The notes beneath the pieces were generated by a model. It worked only from the letters and a program-made list of their open reading frames with translations. It was not told where the DNA came from and ran no database searches. The position numbers were made by a program, and so were the translations under genes. Positions 1-6,722 of a stretch of DNA of 36,993 bases are shown here, piece after piece (position 1 is the first letter of the stretch; each line of letters opens with the position of its first letter). Source of the DNA: RGIG5057 sp964642045 (GTDB lineage: Bacteria > Bacillota > Clostridia > TANB77 > CAG-465); the NCBI GenBank assembly GCA_964642045.1, contig CAZXLZ010000005.1:1-36993 (forward strand), in the 5' to 3' direction.

Positions 1-1
1 T

Positions 2-289
2 GAGGAATTTAAAGGTACTGGTAATATGGAAATACATTTAGATAGAAAACTTAGCGAAAGAAGAATATATCCATCAATTGATATATACAAATCTGGAACT
101 AGAAGAGATGATTTACTTCTTAATAAATTAGAGCAAGAAGTTGCTGTATATATAAGAAGATTGATGTCTACAAATGGCTCAAATTTATCGTCTGCAGAAA
201 TTACAGAGAAGGTTATAAATATTATGAATAAAACTAAGAATAACGAAGAATTTATAAAAGTATTTTTAGATAACGTGAAGAAAAAATAA
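2..289 (+). CDS. rho: Transcription termination factor Rho, C-terminal part (5' end outside window)
   Basis: The frame is open from base 2, so the gene enters from the left and only its last 95 residues are visible. The residues EEFKGTGNMEIHLDRKLSER and the following RRIYPSIDIYKSGTRRDDLL match the well-conserved C-terminal part of the RecA-like ATPase domain of Rho, the hexameric RNA helicase that terminates transcription. The E-F-K-G-T-G-N segment, the L-D-R-K-L-x-E-R segment and the S-G-T-R-R segment around the R-loop and arginine-finger region are all present. It ends in a lysine-rich tail. The next gene follows after 24 bases with its own strong ribosome-binding site, so the two are probably co-transcribed. 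Identity is firm; the N-terminal RNA-binding domain cannot be assessed. Confidence 0.93.
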   Translation, partial: EEFKGTGNMEIHLDRKLSERRIYPSIDIYKSGTRRDDLLLNKLEQEVAVYIRRLMSTNGSNLSSAEITEKVINIMNKTKNNEEFIKVFLDNVKKK

Positions 290-313
290 TCATATAATTG
301 GAGGTTGTTTTAT

Positions 314-1972
314 ATGAAAGAAAAACTAAGAGTTACATTTGAAAATGGTAAAGAAATAGTGGCTGATTATAAATCTAAAATAGGAGATTTAGTAAAATCT
401 ATTGAAAGTGATAATGAGGATATATTAGCACTTTCAGTAAACAATGAAATAGTACCTTTTGATTATGAAATAGTTAAAGATTCAAAATGTGACTATATAA
501 GACTTAATTCAGAAGATGGAAAAAGAATTTATTCTAGAACTGTAAAAATGCTTCTATATATGGCTTTAACAGAAATAGACAAAGATGCAAAAGTTGATTT
601 CATTTCAACAATAAATAATGACCAATATTTTATAATAAAAAATTTAGAGATAACAGATAAGCTAGTTAAAGATTTAAAAGAAAAAATGATTGAATTTGCA
701 AAACAGGATATAAAAATTGAAAGAAGAACAGTTAATATAGAAGAAGCAGAAGTATTATATAAGAAAAGTAATGATACAGCAAAGCTTGAAAATATAAAGA
801 ATAATATAAAATCATCAGTTACAATGTATTTTTGTGATAAATATTATAACTATTTTCATGGAATGCTTGCTCCATCCACAGGATATGTTAAAAGTTTTGA
901 TTTGAAAAGACATAGAGATGGAATTTTGCTAGTGATGCCAGATGGTGATTTAAGCATGGGATATAATTCTAACAAAAAAATAAATGATATAAGGCTATAT
1001 GATACATTTATAGATTTTAATAAGCTAAATGATGTATTAGGAGTAAATAATGTTGGTCAGCTTAATGAAGCAATATTAAATGGAAGAATATCTAATATAA
1101 TTCAAAGTACCGAGGCAATTCATGAAAGAAAAATAGTAGAAATTGTACAGGAAATAGAGAATAGACAGAAAGTTAAAATGATACTTATAGCTGGACCTTC
1201 TTCATCAGGTAAAACTACATTTGCACAGAAGCTTGGAGTACATCTTACTCTTACTGGATATAACCCTATAACAATATCAATGGATAATTATTTCGTAGAA
1301 AGAGAGCAAACTCCACTTGATGAAAATGGAAAATATGATTTTGAGTGTGTAGAAGCTTTAGATATAAAATTATTTAATGAACATATGAAAAAGCTTGCTA
1401 GTGGTGAAGAGGTTGAAATGCCAGAATTTGATTTTATGACAGGACATAAAAAGTATAATGGCAAAACATTGAAATTAAAAGAAAAGGATATTCTAGTTAT
1501 TGAAGGAATACATGCACTAAATCCTATACTTACAAAAGCTACTGAAGATAGTCATAAATATAAAATATATATAGCACCTATTGCTACATTAAATATAGAT
1601 GACTATACTAAAGTATCATCAACTGATACAAGATTCTTTAGAAGAATGGTTAGAGATTATGTGACTCGTGGACATTCAGTTGAAAAGACTTTTGAACTTT
1701 GGAATAATGTTTTAAAAGGTGAAAAGAAATATATATTCCCATATGTAGACTCAGCAGATACTGTTTTTAATTCTAACCTTATATATGAACTTGGAGTAAT
1801 AAAGACATTTGCTCAGCCATTACTGCTTCAAATAAATAGAGATAGTAAATATTATGCTCAAACAAGAAGACTGTATGAGTATTTAAATAATTTCTTACCG
1901 ATTGAAACGGGAGGAATTCCTATTGACTCTATAATACGTGAATTTATTGGAAATGGATGTTTTTATAGATAA
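314..1972 (+). CDS. TGS-domain uridine kinase-like nucleoside kinase
   Basis: This is a 552-residue two-part protein. The first ~60 residues look like a TGS domain, and the region to about residue 230 resembles the editing/second additional domain of threonyl-tRNA synthetase. The C-terminal half is a P-loop kinase of the uridine kinase/phosphoribulokinase family. Its Walker A is GPSSSGKTTFAQKL, followed by the substrate-side segment SMDNYFVER and VIEGIHALNP. Such proteins are common in Clostridia and are usually annotated as nucleoside or uridine kinases, but the substrate is seldom proven. I prefer the ATG at 314, nine bases after GGAGG (300-304), over an in-frame TTG at 305 that abuts the ribosome-binding site. 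It lies directly behind rho and before the acyltransferase remnant. Confidence 0.85.
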   Translation: MKEKLRVTFENGKEIVADYKSKIGDLVKSIESDNEDILALSVNNEIVPFDYEIVKDSKCDYIRLNSEDGKRIYSRTVKMLLYMALTEIDKDAKVDFISTINNDQYFIIKNLEITDKLVKDLKEKMIEFAKQDIKIERRTVNIEEAEVLYKKSNDTAKLENIKNNIKSSVTMYFCDKYYNYFHGMLAPSTGYVKSFDLKRHRDGILLVMPDGDLSMGYNSNKKINDIRLYDTFIDFNKLNDVLGVNNVGQLNEAILNGRISNIIQSTEAIHERKIVEIVQEIENRQKVKMILIAGPSSSGKTTFAQKLGVHLTLTGYNPITISMDNYFVEREQTPLDENGKYDFECVEALDIKLFNEHMKKLASGEEVEMPEFDFMTGHKKYNGKTLKLKEKDILVIEGIHALNPILTKATEDSHKYKIYIAPIATLNIDDYTKVSSTDTRFFRRMVRDYVTRGHSVEKTFELWNNVLKGEKKYIFPYVDSADTVFNSNLIYELGVIKTFAQPLLLQINRDSKYYAQTRRLYEYLNNFLPIETGGIPIDSIIREFIGNGCFYR

Positions 1973-1994
1973 GAAAGAAAAGGTATTTTAAATT

Positions 1995-2637
1995 ATGTTA
2001 AGAAAGATTATAAAATTTATTTGCTGTAAAGTTTTATTTAGAGTAAAGTATATCTATTCTAATTTAGAAACAAATATGGATAAATGCGTAGTATGTAGTA
2101 ACCATATATCAGGCTGGGATCCAATTTTTCTATACGCAGATTCCAAAAATTTATCTATTATGGCAAAGGCTGAACTATTTAAGTTTAAGCCTCTTGGATA
2201 TATATTAAAGAAACTTAATGTTTTCCCTATAAATAGAGGAGAAAAGGATGCAAAAAGTATAATGCATGCAGTAAATATACTTAAAGAAAATGAAAATTCA
2301 AAGCTATTAATATTTCCAGAGGGAACAAGAATAAAAGATGGAAGAAGGATTCCACGGAAAGATAGGCGCTGTTTATGTTGCAATGAAGTCAGGAGTTCCT
2401 ATTCTTCCAGTTAGGATTATAAAAGAAAAAACATCAAAAAAATTATTTACCAAAGTATATGTAATATACGGTAATCCTATGAGTTTCGATGAAAGTCAGA
2501 TAAAAGATAAAGAATATTTAAAAAGATCAACCAATGAGCTTTTAGATTATATATATAGTTTAAAAGTTCCAGAGCAAATTATGAGTAGTAAAAAAGGTAA
2601 GAATAAAAAAGAGAAAATTCGTATAGACACAAATTAA
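1995..2637 (+). pseudogene. 1-acyl-sn-glycerol-3-phosphate acyltransferase (PlsC-like), frameshifted
   Basis: Two overlapping reading frames together encode one PlsC-type acyltransferase of about 213 residues, which would acylate lysophosphatidate at the membrane. The first frame (1995 to about 2340) carries the catalytic NHISGWDP block (the HX4D motif), the FPINRG block and the FPEGTR block. The second frame, readable from about 2338 to 2637, continues with FHGKIGAVYVAMKSGVPILP and a C-terminal tail. Removing one base from the purine run GGAAGAAGG (2340-2348) restores a continuous D-G-E-G-F-H-G-K reading, which is what the family has here. All catalytic motifs fall before the break. This may be a real inactivating insertion or a sequencing/assembly error; the two halves are otherwise undecayed, which favours error or a very recent mutation. 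Confidence 0.8.
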
Positions 2638-2683
2638 TATGTTTACTGAAATTCTAACATTTTAGTTAAATTTATGCAATATA

Positions 2684-2712
2684 TTGATTTTATGTAATTT
2701 TTATGCTAAAAT
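2684..2712 (+). promoter_or_regulatory. Sigma-A promoter for rpoZ
   Basis: A -35 hexamer TTGATT (2684-2689) and a -10 hexamer TAAAAT (2707-2712) are separated by 17 bases. A TGC immediately before the -10 makes it an extended -10 element. Transcription would start about 25 bases before the rpoZ ribosome-binding site. The TGCTAAAAT form recurs upstream of the glycosyltransferase genes at 24001. Confidence 0.6.
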
Positions 2713-2744
2713 GAAATTTATATATTTGAAGGGAGAAGTTTTGT

Positions 2745-3167
2745 ATGTTATCAAAACCAAATGTAAATGATTTAATGGAGAAATCTGGAAATAGGTATGA
2801 GACAGTTATAGCGCTGGCTAAAAGAGCAAGACAAATTGAACGTAGAAGAAATCAAATAGGAGACAGCTCAATAAAAGATGCAGTAGATATTGCATCAGAA
2901 GAAATAATAGAGCAAAAATCTTTTGTTAAAAGAAATGGGGAATTTATATGCCCAAATGAGAACGATGAAGTTGATATGAATACAGTTATATCTGAAACTG
3001 TTGATGGTATTTTAAAAGATTTAGCACTTGATATAAATTCCGAAGATGATTATTTAGGAGAAGATGGTAACAAGATAAAAAAAGATAGTAGTGTTGCTAA
3101 AATAGTAGATGAGAAAAAAACTAAGCTAAAAAAAGCTACTAAAGGAGCTACAGCTTCAAATGAGTAA
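2745..3167 (+). CDS. rpoZ: RNA polymerase omega subunit with long C-terminal extension
   Basis: The first ~70 residues match the omega subunit, which helps fold the beta' subunit of RNA polymerase. The signature KSGNRYETVIALAKRARQI is followed by a conserved-looking helix (KDAVDIASEEI). At 140 residues it is roughly twice the usual Firmicute length. The extra C-terminal half is acidic, then lysine-rich (KKTKLKKATKGA), with no recognised domain and is probably disordered. The start has a strong GGGAG site (2731-2735). Its last codons overlap the start of the following kinase gene by eight bases, so translation is likely coupled. In many Firmicutes rpoZ follows gmk; here a CMP-kinase-like gene follows instead. 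Confidence 0.88.
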   Translation: MLSKPNVNDLMEKSGNRYETVIALAKRARQIERRRNQIGDSSIKDAVDIASEEIIEQKSFVKRNGEFICPNENDEVDMNTVISETVDGILKDLALDINSEDDYLGEDGNKIKKDSSVAKIVDEKKTKLKKATKGATASNE

Positions 3168-3729
3168 TTATCATATAATATCACTTGCTGGCGATATAGC
3201 AAGTGGTAAGGGTGCAGTATCTTTAATACTTTCAGAAAGACTTAGTTATTCTATATATAAAAATGGAGAGTATTTTAGGAGACTAGCAAGCAGTTATAAT
3301 ATGACAGTTAAAGAATTTAATATATACTGTGAGTCTCATCCTGAAATTGATTATGATATAGAAAATAGTGCTAAGCAGCATTCAAAAACTCATGATAATT
3401 TTATCATAGATGCAAGACTTGGATGGTATGCTGTAAAGCAGTCTTTTAAAGTTTATTTAAAAGTTGATACTGATGAGGCTGCAAGAAGAGTATTTGCTGA
3501 CAGTACAAGAGGGAAAGTAGAAAATTATTCTTCTTTAGAAAATGCAAAAAAAGAAATAGAAGAAAGATTTAAATTAGAAAATGAGAGATATTTTAAACTT
3601 TATGGTGTAAGAAAAGATGATATGTCTAATTATGATTTAGTTATAGACACAACGTATTTGTCACCTGAAGAAGTCGCACAAAAAATAGAAAAAGAGTATT
3701 ACATATGGCTTAAAAACAAGGAAAATTAA
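3160..3729 (+). CDS. Small cytidylate-kinase-like P-loop kinase
   Basis: This 189-residue protein looks like the short cytidylate kinase family (AAA/NMP-kinase fold), which would phosphorylate (d)CMP. The N-terminal loop is ISLAGDIASGKGAVS, followed by a lid-like region with the R-x-F-A-D-S-T-R-G-K stretch and a D-L-V-I-D-T-T strand near the C-terminus, as in the family. The residue after the invariant Lys is Gly rather than Ser or Thr, which normally helps bind Mg2+, so the activity or substrate may differ. The ATG lies inside the last codons of rpoZ (eight-base overlap). The stop codon lies inside a terminator hairpin. Family assignment is fairly sure; the exact substrate is not. Confidence 0.7.
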   Translation: MSNYHIISLAGDIASGKGAVSLILSERLSYSIYKNGEYFRRLASSYNMTVKEFNIYCESHPEIDYDIENSAKQHSKTHDNFIIDARLGWYAVKQSFKVYLKVDTDEAARRVFADSTRGKVENYSSLENAKKEIEERFKLENERYFKLYGVRKDDMSNYDLVIDTTYLSPEEVAQKIEKEYYIWLKNKEN

Positions 3730-3749
3730 TATTATTTTTCTTGTTTTTT
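3712..3749 (+). terminator. Intrinsic terminator overlapping the stop of the kinase gene
   Basis: A stem of about 14 pairs (3712-3725 with 3735-3748, one G-T wobble) runs directly into a run of six T. The stop codon of the upstream gene (3727-3729) sits in the loop. It would end the rpoZ-kinase transcript. Confidence 0.6.
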
Positions 3750-3812
3750 GTGTGAAAAAGAATAAAAATACAAAAAATGTAAAATAATATTCTTGTAATT
3801 TGGAGGTAAAAA

Positions 3813-4343
3813 ATGGAACTTACAGGAATAATAAGAAAAATTGATGATTTAGGAAGAATAGTTGTGCCAAAAGAAATAAGAAGAAAAATAAAGATAAATG
3901 AGGGAGATCAAGTTGAAATATCGCTTAGTAAAGATGGGATAATAAATATAAAAAAATATTTGCCACTCGGAGACAAATATGAACTTCTTGAAGATTTAGT
4001 AGATACTTTAAGTAAAAATCTTGGATTTAAAATAGTTATTACTGATAAAGAAAAAGTTATTATATCATCACTAAAAAATAATGATTTAGTAGGCGAGAAT
4101 ATAAATGTGGAAGTTTTGGATAGTATAAAAAACAGAGAAAATTATATATCTAAAGATACAAAAGGAAAAGAAATACTAATAGAAAGAAAAGAAATTTTAG
4201 CACTAGCTATACTTCCAATAATACTTGAAACTGACTGTATTGGCAGTATTTGTGTGCTTCAAGGTATGTCAAAAAATAAGTTTGAACTTGAAGATATGAA
4301 TATAATGAAATTTGTTTTAGAATTTTTAAAAATATATATGTAA
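3813..4343 (+). CDS. spoVT: Stage V sporulation protein T (AbrB-type DNA-binding domain plus GAF-like domain)
   Basis: The N-terminus has the SpoVT/AbrB swapped-hairpin signature TGIIRKIDDLGRIVVPKEI, which binds DNA as a tetramer. A linker and a C-terminal GAF-like domain follow (residues ~55-176: DLVDTLSKNLGFKIVITD and the final helix region). Total length of 176 matches B. subtilis SpoVT (178 residues), a forespore regulator of sigma-G genes in that species; in clostridia it also affects sporulation. Translation starts at an ATG behind GGAGG (3801-3805). No convincing sigma-A promoter was seen in the 83 bases upstream, which fits a sporulation-sigma promoter, but I could not place one. Confidence 0.88.
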   Translation: MELTGIIRKIDDLGRIVVPKEIRRKIKINEGDQVEISLSKDGIINIKKYLPLGDKYELLEDLVDTLSKNLGFKIVITDKEKVIISSLKNNDLVGENINVEVLDSIKNRENYISKDTKGKEILIERKEILALAILPIILETDCIGSICVLQGMSKNKFELEDMNIMKFVLEFLKIYM

Positions 4344-4361
4344 AATTGAATCGACATAATA

Positions 4362-4390
4362 TTGACATTTTATGTTAAATATGTTATAAT
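4362..4390 (+). promoter_or_regulatory. Consensus sigma-A promoter of the repeat-protein gene
   Basis: TTGACA (4362-4367) and TATAAT (4385-4390) are both perfect consensus hexamers with the ideal 17-base spacer. A TGT before the -10 adds an extended -10. Transcription should start near 4397, giving a ~120-base leader. This is the strongest promoter by consensus in the window. Confidence 0.85.
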
Positions 4391-4403
4391 AATAAGTGTA
4401 AAC

Positions 4404-4460
4404 GAATATTTTTACCCAAATAAACTTAAGGGGGTAAAAAATATTCACACGATTGTGTGA
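4404..4460 (+). promoter_or_regulatory. Hairpin-rich 5' leader of the repeat-protein gene
   Basis: Just after the predicted transcription start, bases 4404-4417 pair with 4432-4446 (GAATATTTTTACCC with its complement, one bulged A), leaving a ~14-base loop. It is followed at once by a perfect palindrome, TCACACGATTGTGTGA (4445-4460). The first stem has no T-run after it, so it is not a terminator. It may stabilise the mRNA 5' end; the palindrome could be a hairpin or a repressor site. No known riboswitch consensus was recognised. Confidence 0.5.
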
Positions 4461-4517
4461 GTATACATTCCACACAAACGTGAAAAAAAAGTATCTATAA
4501 TAAGAAAGGGAATCATC

Positions 4518-6367
4518 ATGAGAAAATTTAGAAATTTAGACTGTAGAAACAATCTTGCCAGACATACAGCCATGGCAACATTCTTTTCAGATGCTGTTAT
4601 CCTTCTGATTGCGTATATTGCGCAATTGGCATGGGTAAACATTATAGGCATGTTTGCCGCATCTGCAGTGCTTCTTGTACTTATAGTTGCAACGAAGCGG
4701 GATAATAAGATTAAAGGCTACAAAGGAAGGACATTCTTGTCAATCCTTTGGACAGTTATTACTATAATCCTCTTGATATTCTTGATGGGTTATGGCAACA
4801 ACGCTGCTACTGAGGGTAAGACCCCTCTGGCAGGTGAAGGAGAAGGAAATCATGCTGTTACAGGCACACTTCATTGTGAGCCTAACAGCGAGGTTAATTC
4901 TCAGATTCCAAGTGAGGATTTTGAGATAGGAACACCTAGCAGTTCAACTGAGATTAGCCTTAATGCTACTCCAACAGATGAGATTAATGAATCTCAGAAA
5001 GAGGAGCACACTATAGGCAATATCAGTGAAGGAGAAGAAATACTTCCTACTGACACTTACCATGGCGAGGATTCTACACCTGTGACTGTTTCTCGTGAGG
5101 AACAGGAAATCATTCCGGTAACAACATCTAATGAATCTGTTTCTGTTGGAGAGACAGAGCAGACAACCAAGAAGCCCGTTGAGGCTTCTAAGGTTATAGA
5201 TCCTGCTCCTGTTGATACAACAAGCACTTCTGAAGAAGAAGAGCCTGCACCTGTTGACACAACAAGCACTTCTGAAGAAGAAGAACCTGCACCTGTTGAC
5301 ACAACAAGCACTTCTGAAGAAGAAGAGCCTGCACCTGTTGNNNNNNNNNNNNNNNNNNNNNNNNNNNNNNNNNNNNNNNNNNNNNNNNNNNNNNNNNNNN
5401 NNNNNNNNNNNNNNNNNNNNNNNNNNNNNNNNNNNNNNNNCCTGCACCTGTTGACACAACAAGCACTTCTGAAGAAGAAGAGCCTGCACCTGTTGACACA
5501 GAAGAACCCACAGTTAAATACGATTTCATTGTAATCTCAGCAACTCAGAATGGTACTGAGTACGAAATTGAATTCGAGTGCCAGGCTGATGTTAACTTTG
5601 AAGATGTTGAAATTTTTGGTGCAAAAATTGTTTCTGTTGAAGGTAATATAGTAACAGTAAATCTTCCTGAAAACTCAGTTGGAGAATTTGGCCTCGCAGT
5701 TGAATCAGATTTGATTAATTATTACGAAGGCAGATTTTTCTTCGATACTACAGTAGCTTCCGAAACTGAGGAAACTCAGCCCGAGGAAACTACTTCTGAA
5801 GCTGAGGCTCCCGTAGAGGAAACTCAGCCTGAAGAGGAAGAAGAAAGCAACGAGGAAGAAGAGACCAACGAGGAAGAAGAGACCAACGAGGAAATTATTT
5901 TGGCAGCTGTAAATGTTATTTCTGCTAACCAGGTTGGTGGAAAGTACATAGTTAGCTTCGAGTCTGAGGCAAACATCGTTGCTGAGAACATTGAAATCCT
6001 TGGAGCTACTTTGGTAAGCTTTGAGGATGGAGTTGCAGTAATTGAAATCCCTTCTAATTCTAAAGGAGCATTCGGAATCGTAGTAAGCGGAGATGGCATT
6101 GAATACAGTGAATTTTTATTTGAGTATGATACCATAATTAATGTTACTGTAGAATTCTTTGAGTACTTTGAAGGTTCTACTGTAAAGACCGCAGCCATTT
6201 ATGTTACTTCCAATGGAGATTTTGACATAAATGAAATCATGGCATCCATAGTTTGTTACGATGAAAATGGCAATGAGGTAGAGGAATTTGAGGCTTTTGT
6301 TGCAGATAATGGCATGATTGTTGTTAACTGCGCACTTAACGTTACTCAAATCGTTGTAAACATCTAA
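4518..6367 (+). CDS. Membrane-anchored acidic repeat protein with duplicated C-terminal domain (contains assembly gap)
   Basis: I do not recognise this protein. It starts at an ATG seven bases after AAAGGG. Three hydrophobic segments (about residues 22-39, 40-58 and 72-92) with a positive loop at 59-71 place the C-terminal region outside the cell by the positive-inside rule. Then come a Ser/Thr/Glu-rich stretch, a 14-residue repeat (PAPVDTTSTSEEEE), an ~80-residue domain (codons from 5501), an acidic linker (ETEETQPEE... and NEEEET repeats) and a second copy of the domain ending at 6367. The copies share VISA, the E-A/Q-A-D/N core and G-x-F-G-x-x-V. The frame before the gap (5341-5440) differs from that after it only because the gap is drawn as 100 N. 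Codon use is richer in G/C than in the neighbours. It may be a surface or envelope protein. Confidence 0.8.
5202..5500 (+). repeat. 42-bp tandem repeat encoding PAPVDTTSTSEEEE, interrupted by gap
   Basis: Complete 42-base units are seen at 5202-5243, 5244-5285, 5286-5327 and 5441-5482. Partial units lie at 5328-5340 (before the N run) and 5483-5500. Units are nearly identical at DNA level; the first is slightly diverged (GCT/GAT for GCA/GAC). This homogeneity explains the assembly break and suggests copy number may vary between strains. Confidence 0.95.
5341..5440. other. Assembly gap of 100 N inside the tandem repeat
   Basis: Exactly 100 N, the usual placeholder length. The unit cut off at 5340 has 13 of 42 bases, and the sequence resumes at the first base of a unit. 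The true gap should therefore be 29 + 42n bases, which also restores the reading frame. Confidence 0.95.
5849..5893 (+). repeat. 18-bp tandem repeat encoding NEEEET in the acidic linker
   Basis: Two identical 18-base units (5849-5866 and 5867-5884) and the first half of a third lie between the two copies of the C-terminal domain. They encode an acidic, probably extended linker. Confidence 0.85.
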
Positions 6368-6407
6368 AAATAGCACAATTCCACGGAAAGTTTTAAACCC
6401 AAACAAT

Positions 6408-6440
6408 TTGTTTCAGTATAAGCTGAAAACCCTTTTATAT
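6408..6440 (+). terminator. Weak hairpin after the repeat-protein gene
   Basis: TTTCAG (6411-6416) pairs perfectly with CTGAAA (6423-6428), followed by ACCCTTTTAT. The T-run is short and broken, so termination would be inefficient. It may instead separate the coding mRNA from the structured RNA downstream. Confidence 0.3.
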
Positions 6441-6445
6441 TAAAT

Positions 6446-6645
6446 TTGGTCCTTTTTTGATAGATACTTGCCCGATCAGCAAGAATCTTGTACGCCTTAA
6501 ACCTTTTGACATTAATTGTTCGCTTGCCTAGTCAGCAGTGAAATAATTAACATCTATCCGTGCAGTAGTGTTCGAATGGATGAAAAACTTAAAAACTTTC
6601 GAAAGTACAGCTTGCTAAACAGGCGCGCGTTTGGCTGGCTTGATA
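6446..6645 (+). ncRNA. Candidate structured non-coding RNA with long-range helices and possible pseudoknot
   Basis: This intergenic stretch has more G/C than its AT-rich surroundings and no plausible gene. By eye it folds well. GATAGAT (6459-6465) pairs with ATCTATC (6552-6558), enclosing two arms. Arm one is CTTGC/GCAAG (6467-6471 with 6479-6483, loop CCGATCA). Arm two is a 9-pair helix (6512-6520 with 6542-6550) continuing into a hairpin with the similar loop CTAGTCA. Downstream are ACTTTCGAAAGT (6595-6606) and a 7-pair hairpin (6614-6620 with 6629-6635). The loop of the last, AGGCG (6621-6625), can pair with CGCCT (6493-6497), a possible pseudoknot. A strong terminator follows. It may be a free-standing RNA or a 3' UTR of the preceding gene. 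The raiA-motif RNA of Firmicutes is the first known family I would test, but I cannot confirm it. Confidence 0.65.
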
Positions 6646-6646
6646 T

Positions 6647-6687
6647 AAAAGATCACCTAACTTTAGGTGGTCTTTTTATTTTTTTTG
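6647..6687 (+). terminator. Strong intrinsic terminator after the structured RNA
   Basis: AAGATCACCTAA (6649-6660) pairs with TTAGGTGGTCTT (6663-6674, one wobble), followed by a long T-rich run to 6686. It ends the 4397-6687 transcription unit and insulates comEC. Confidence 0.85.
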
Positions 6688-6716
6688 TTTACTTTTAGAA
6701 AATAAAGTAGTATAAT
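6688..6716 (+). promoter_or_regulatory. Promoter of comEC, predicting a leaderless transcript
   Basis: TTTACT (6688-6693) and TATAAT (6711-6716) are 17 bases apart. The -10 ends six bases before the comEC ATG (6723), so the expected transcription start is at or next to the A of the start codon. No Shine-Dalgarno sequence precedes the ATG. Confidence 0.55.
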
Positions 6717-6722
6717 CATCTT

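Noticed and set aside
5202..5500. CRISPR-like array
   Set aside because: The units are contiguous without unique spacers and keep a protein reading frame.
4944..5529. Several minus-strand and alternate-frame open frames across the 42-bp repeat
   Set aside because: They arise because the repeat unit is a multiple of three without stops in other frames, and they pass through the N gap.
5341..5711. A true frameshift splitting the repeat protein into two genes (second starting near 5711)
   Set aside because: The frame change equals the difference between 100 N and the expected 29 + 42n bases; coding sequence with a full domain extends from 5441 to 5711 in the second frame without a break.
6516..6698. 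60-codon open frame in the intergenic RNA region
   Set aside because: It has no ribosome-binding site, runs through the terminator hairpin, and its sequence is better explained by RNA pairing.
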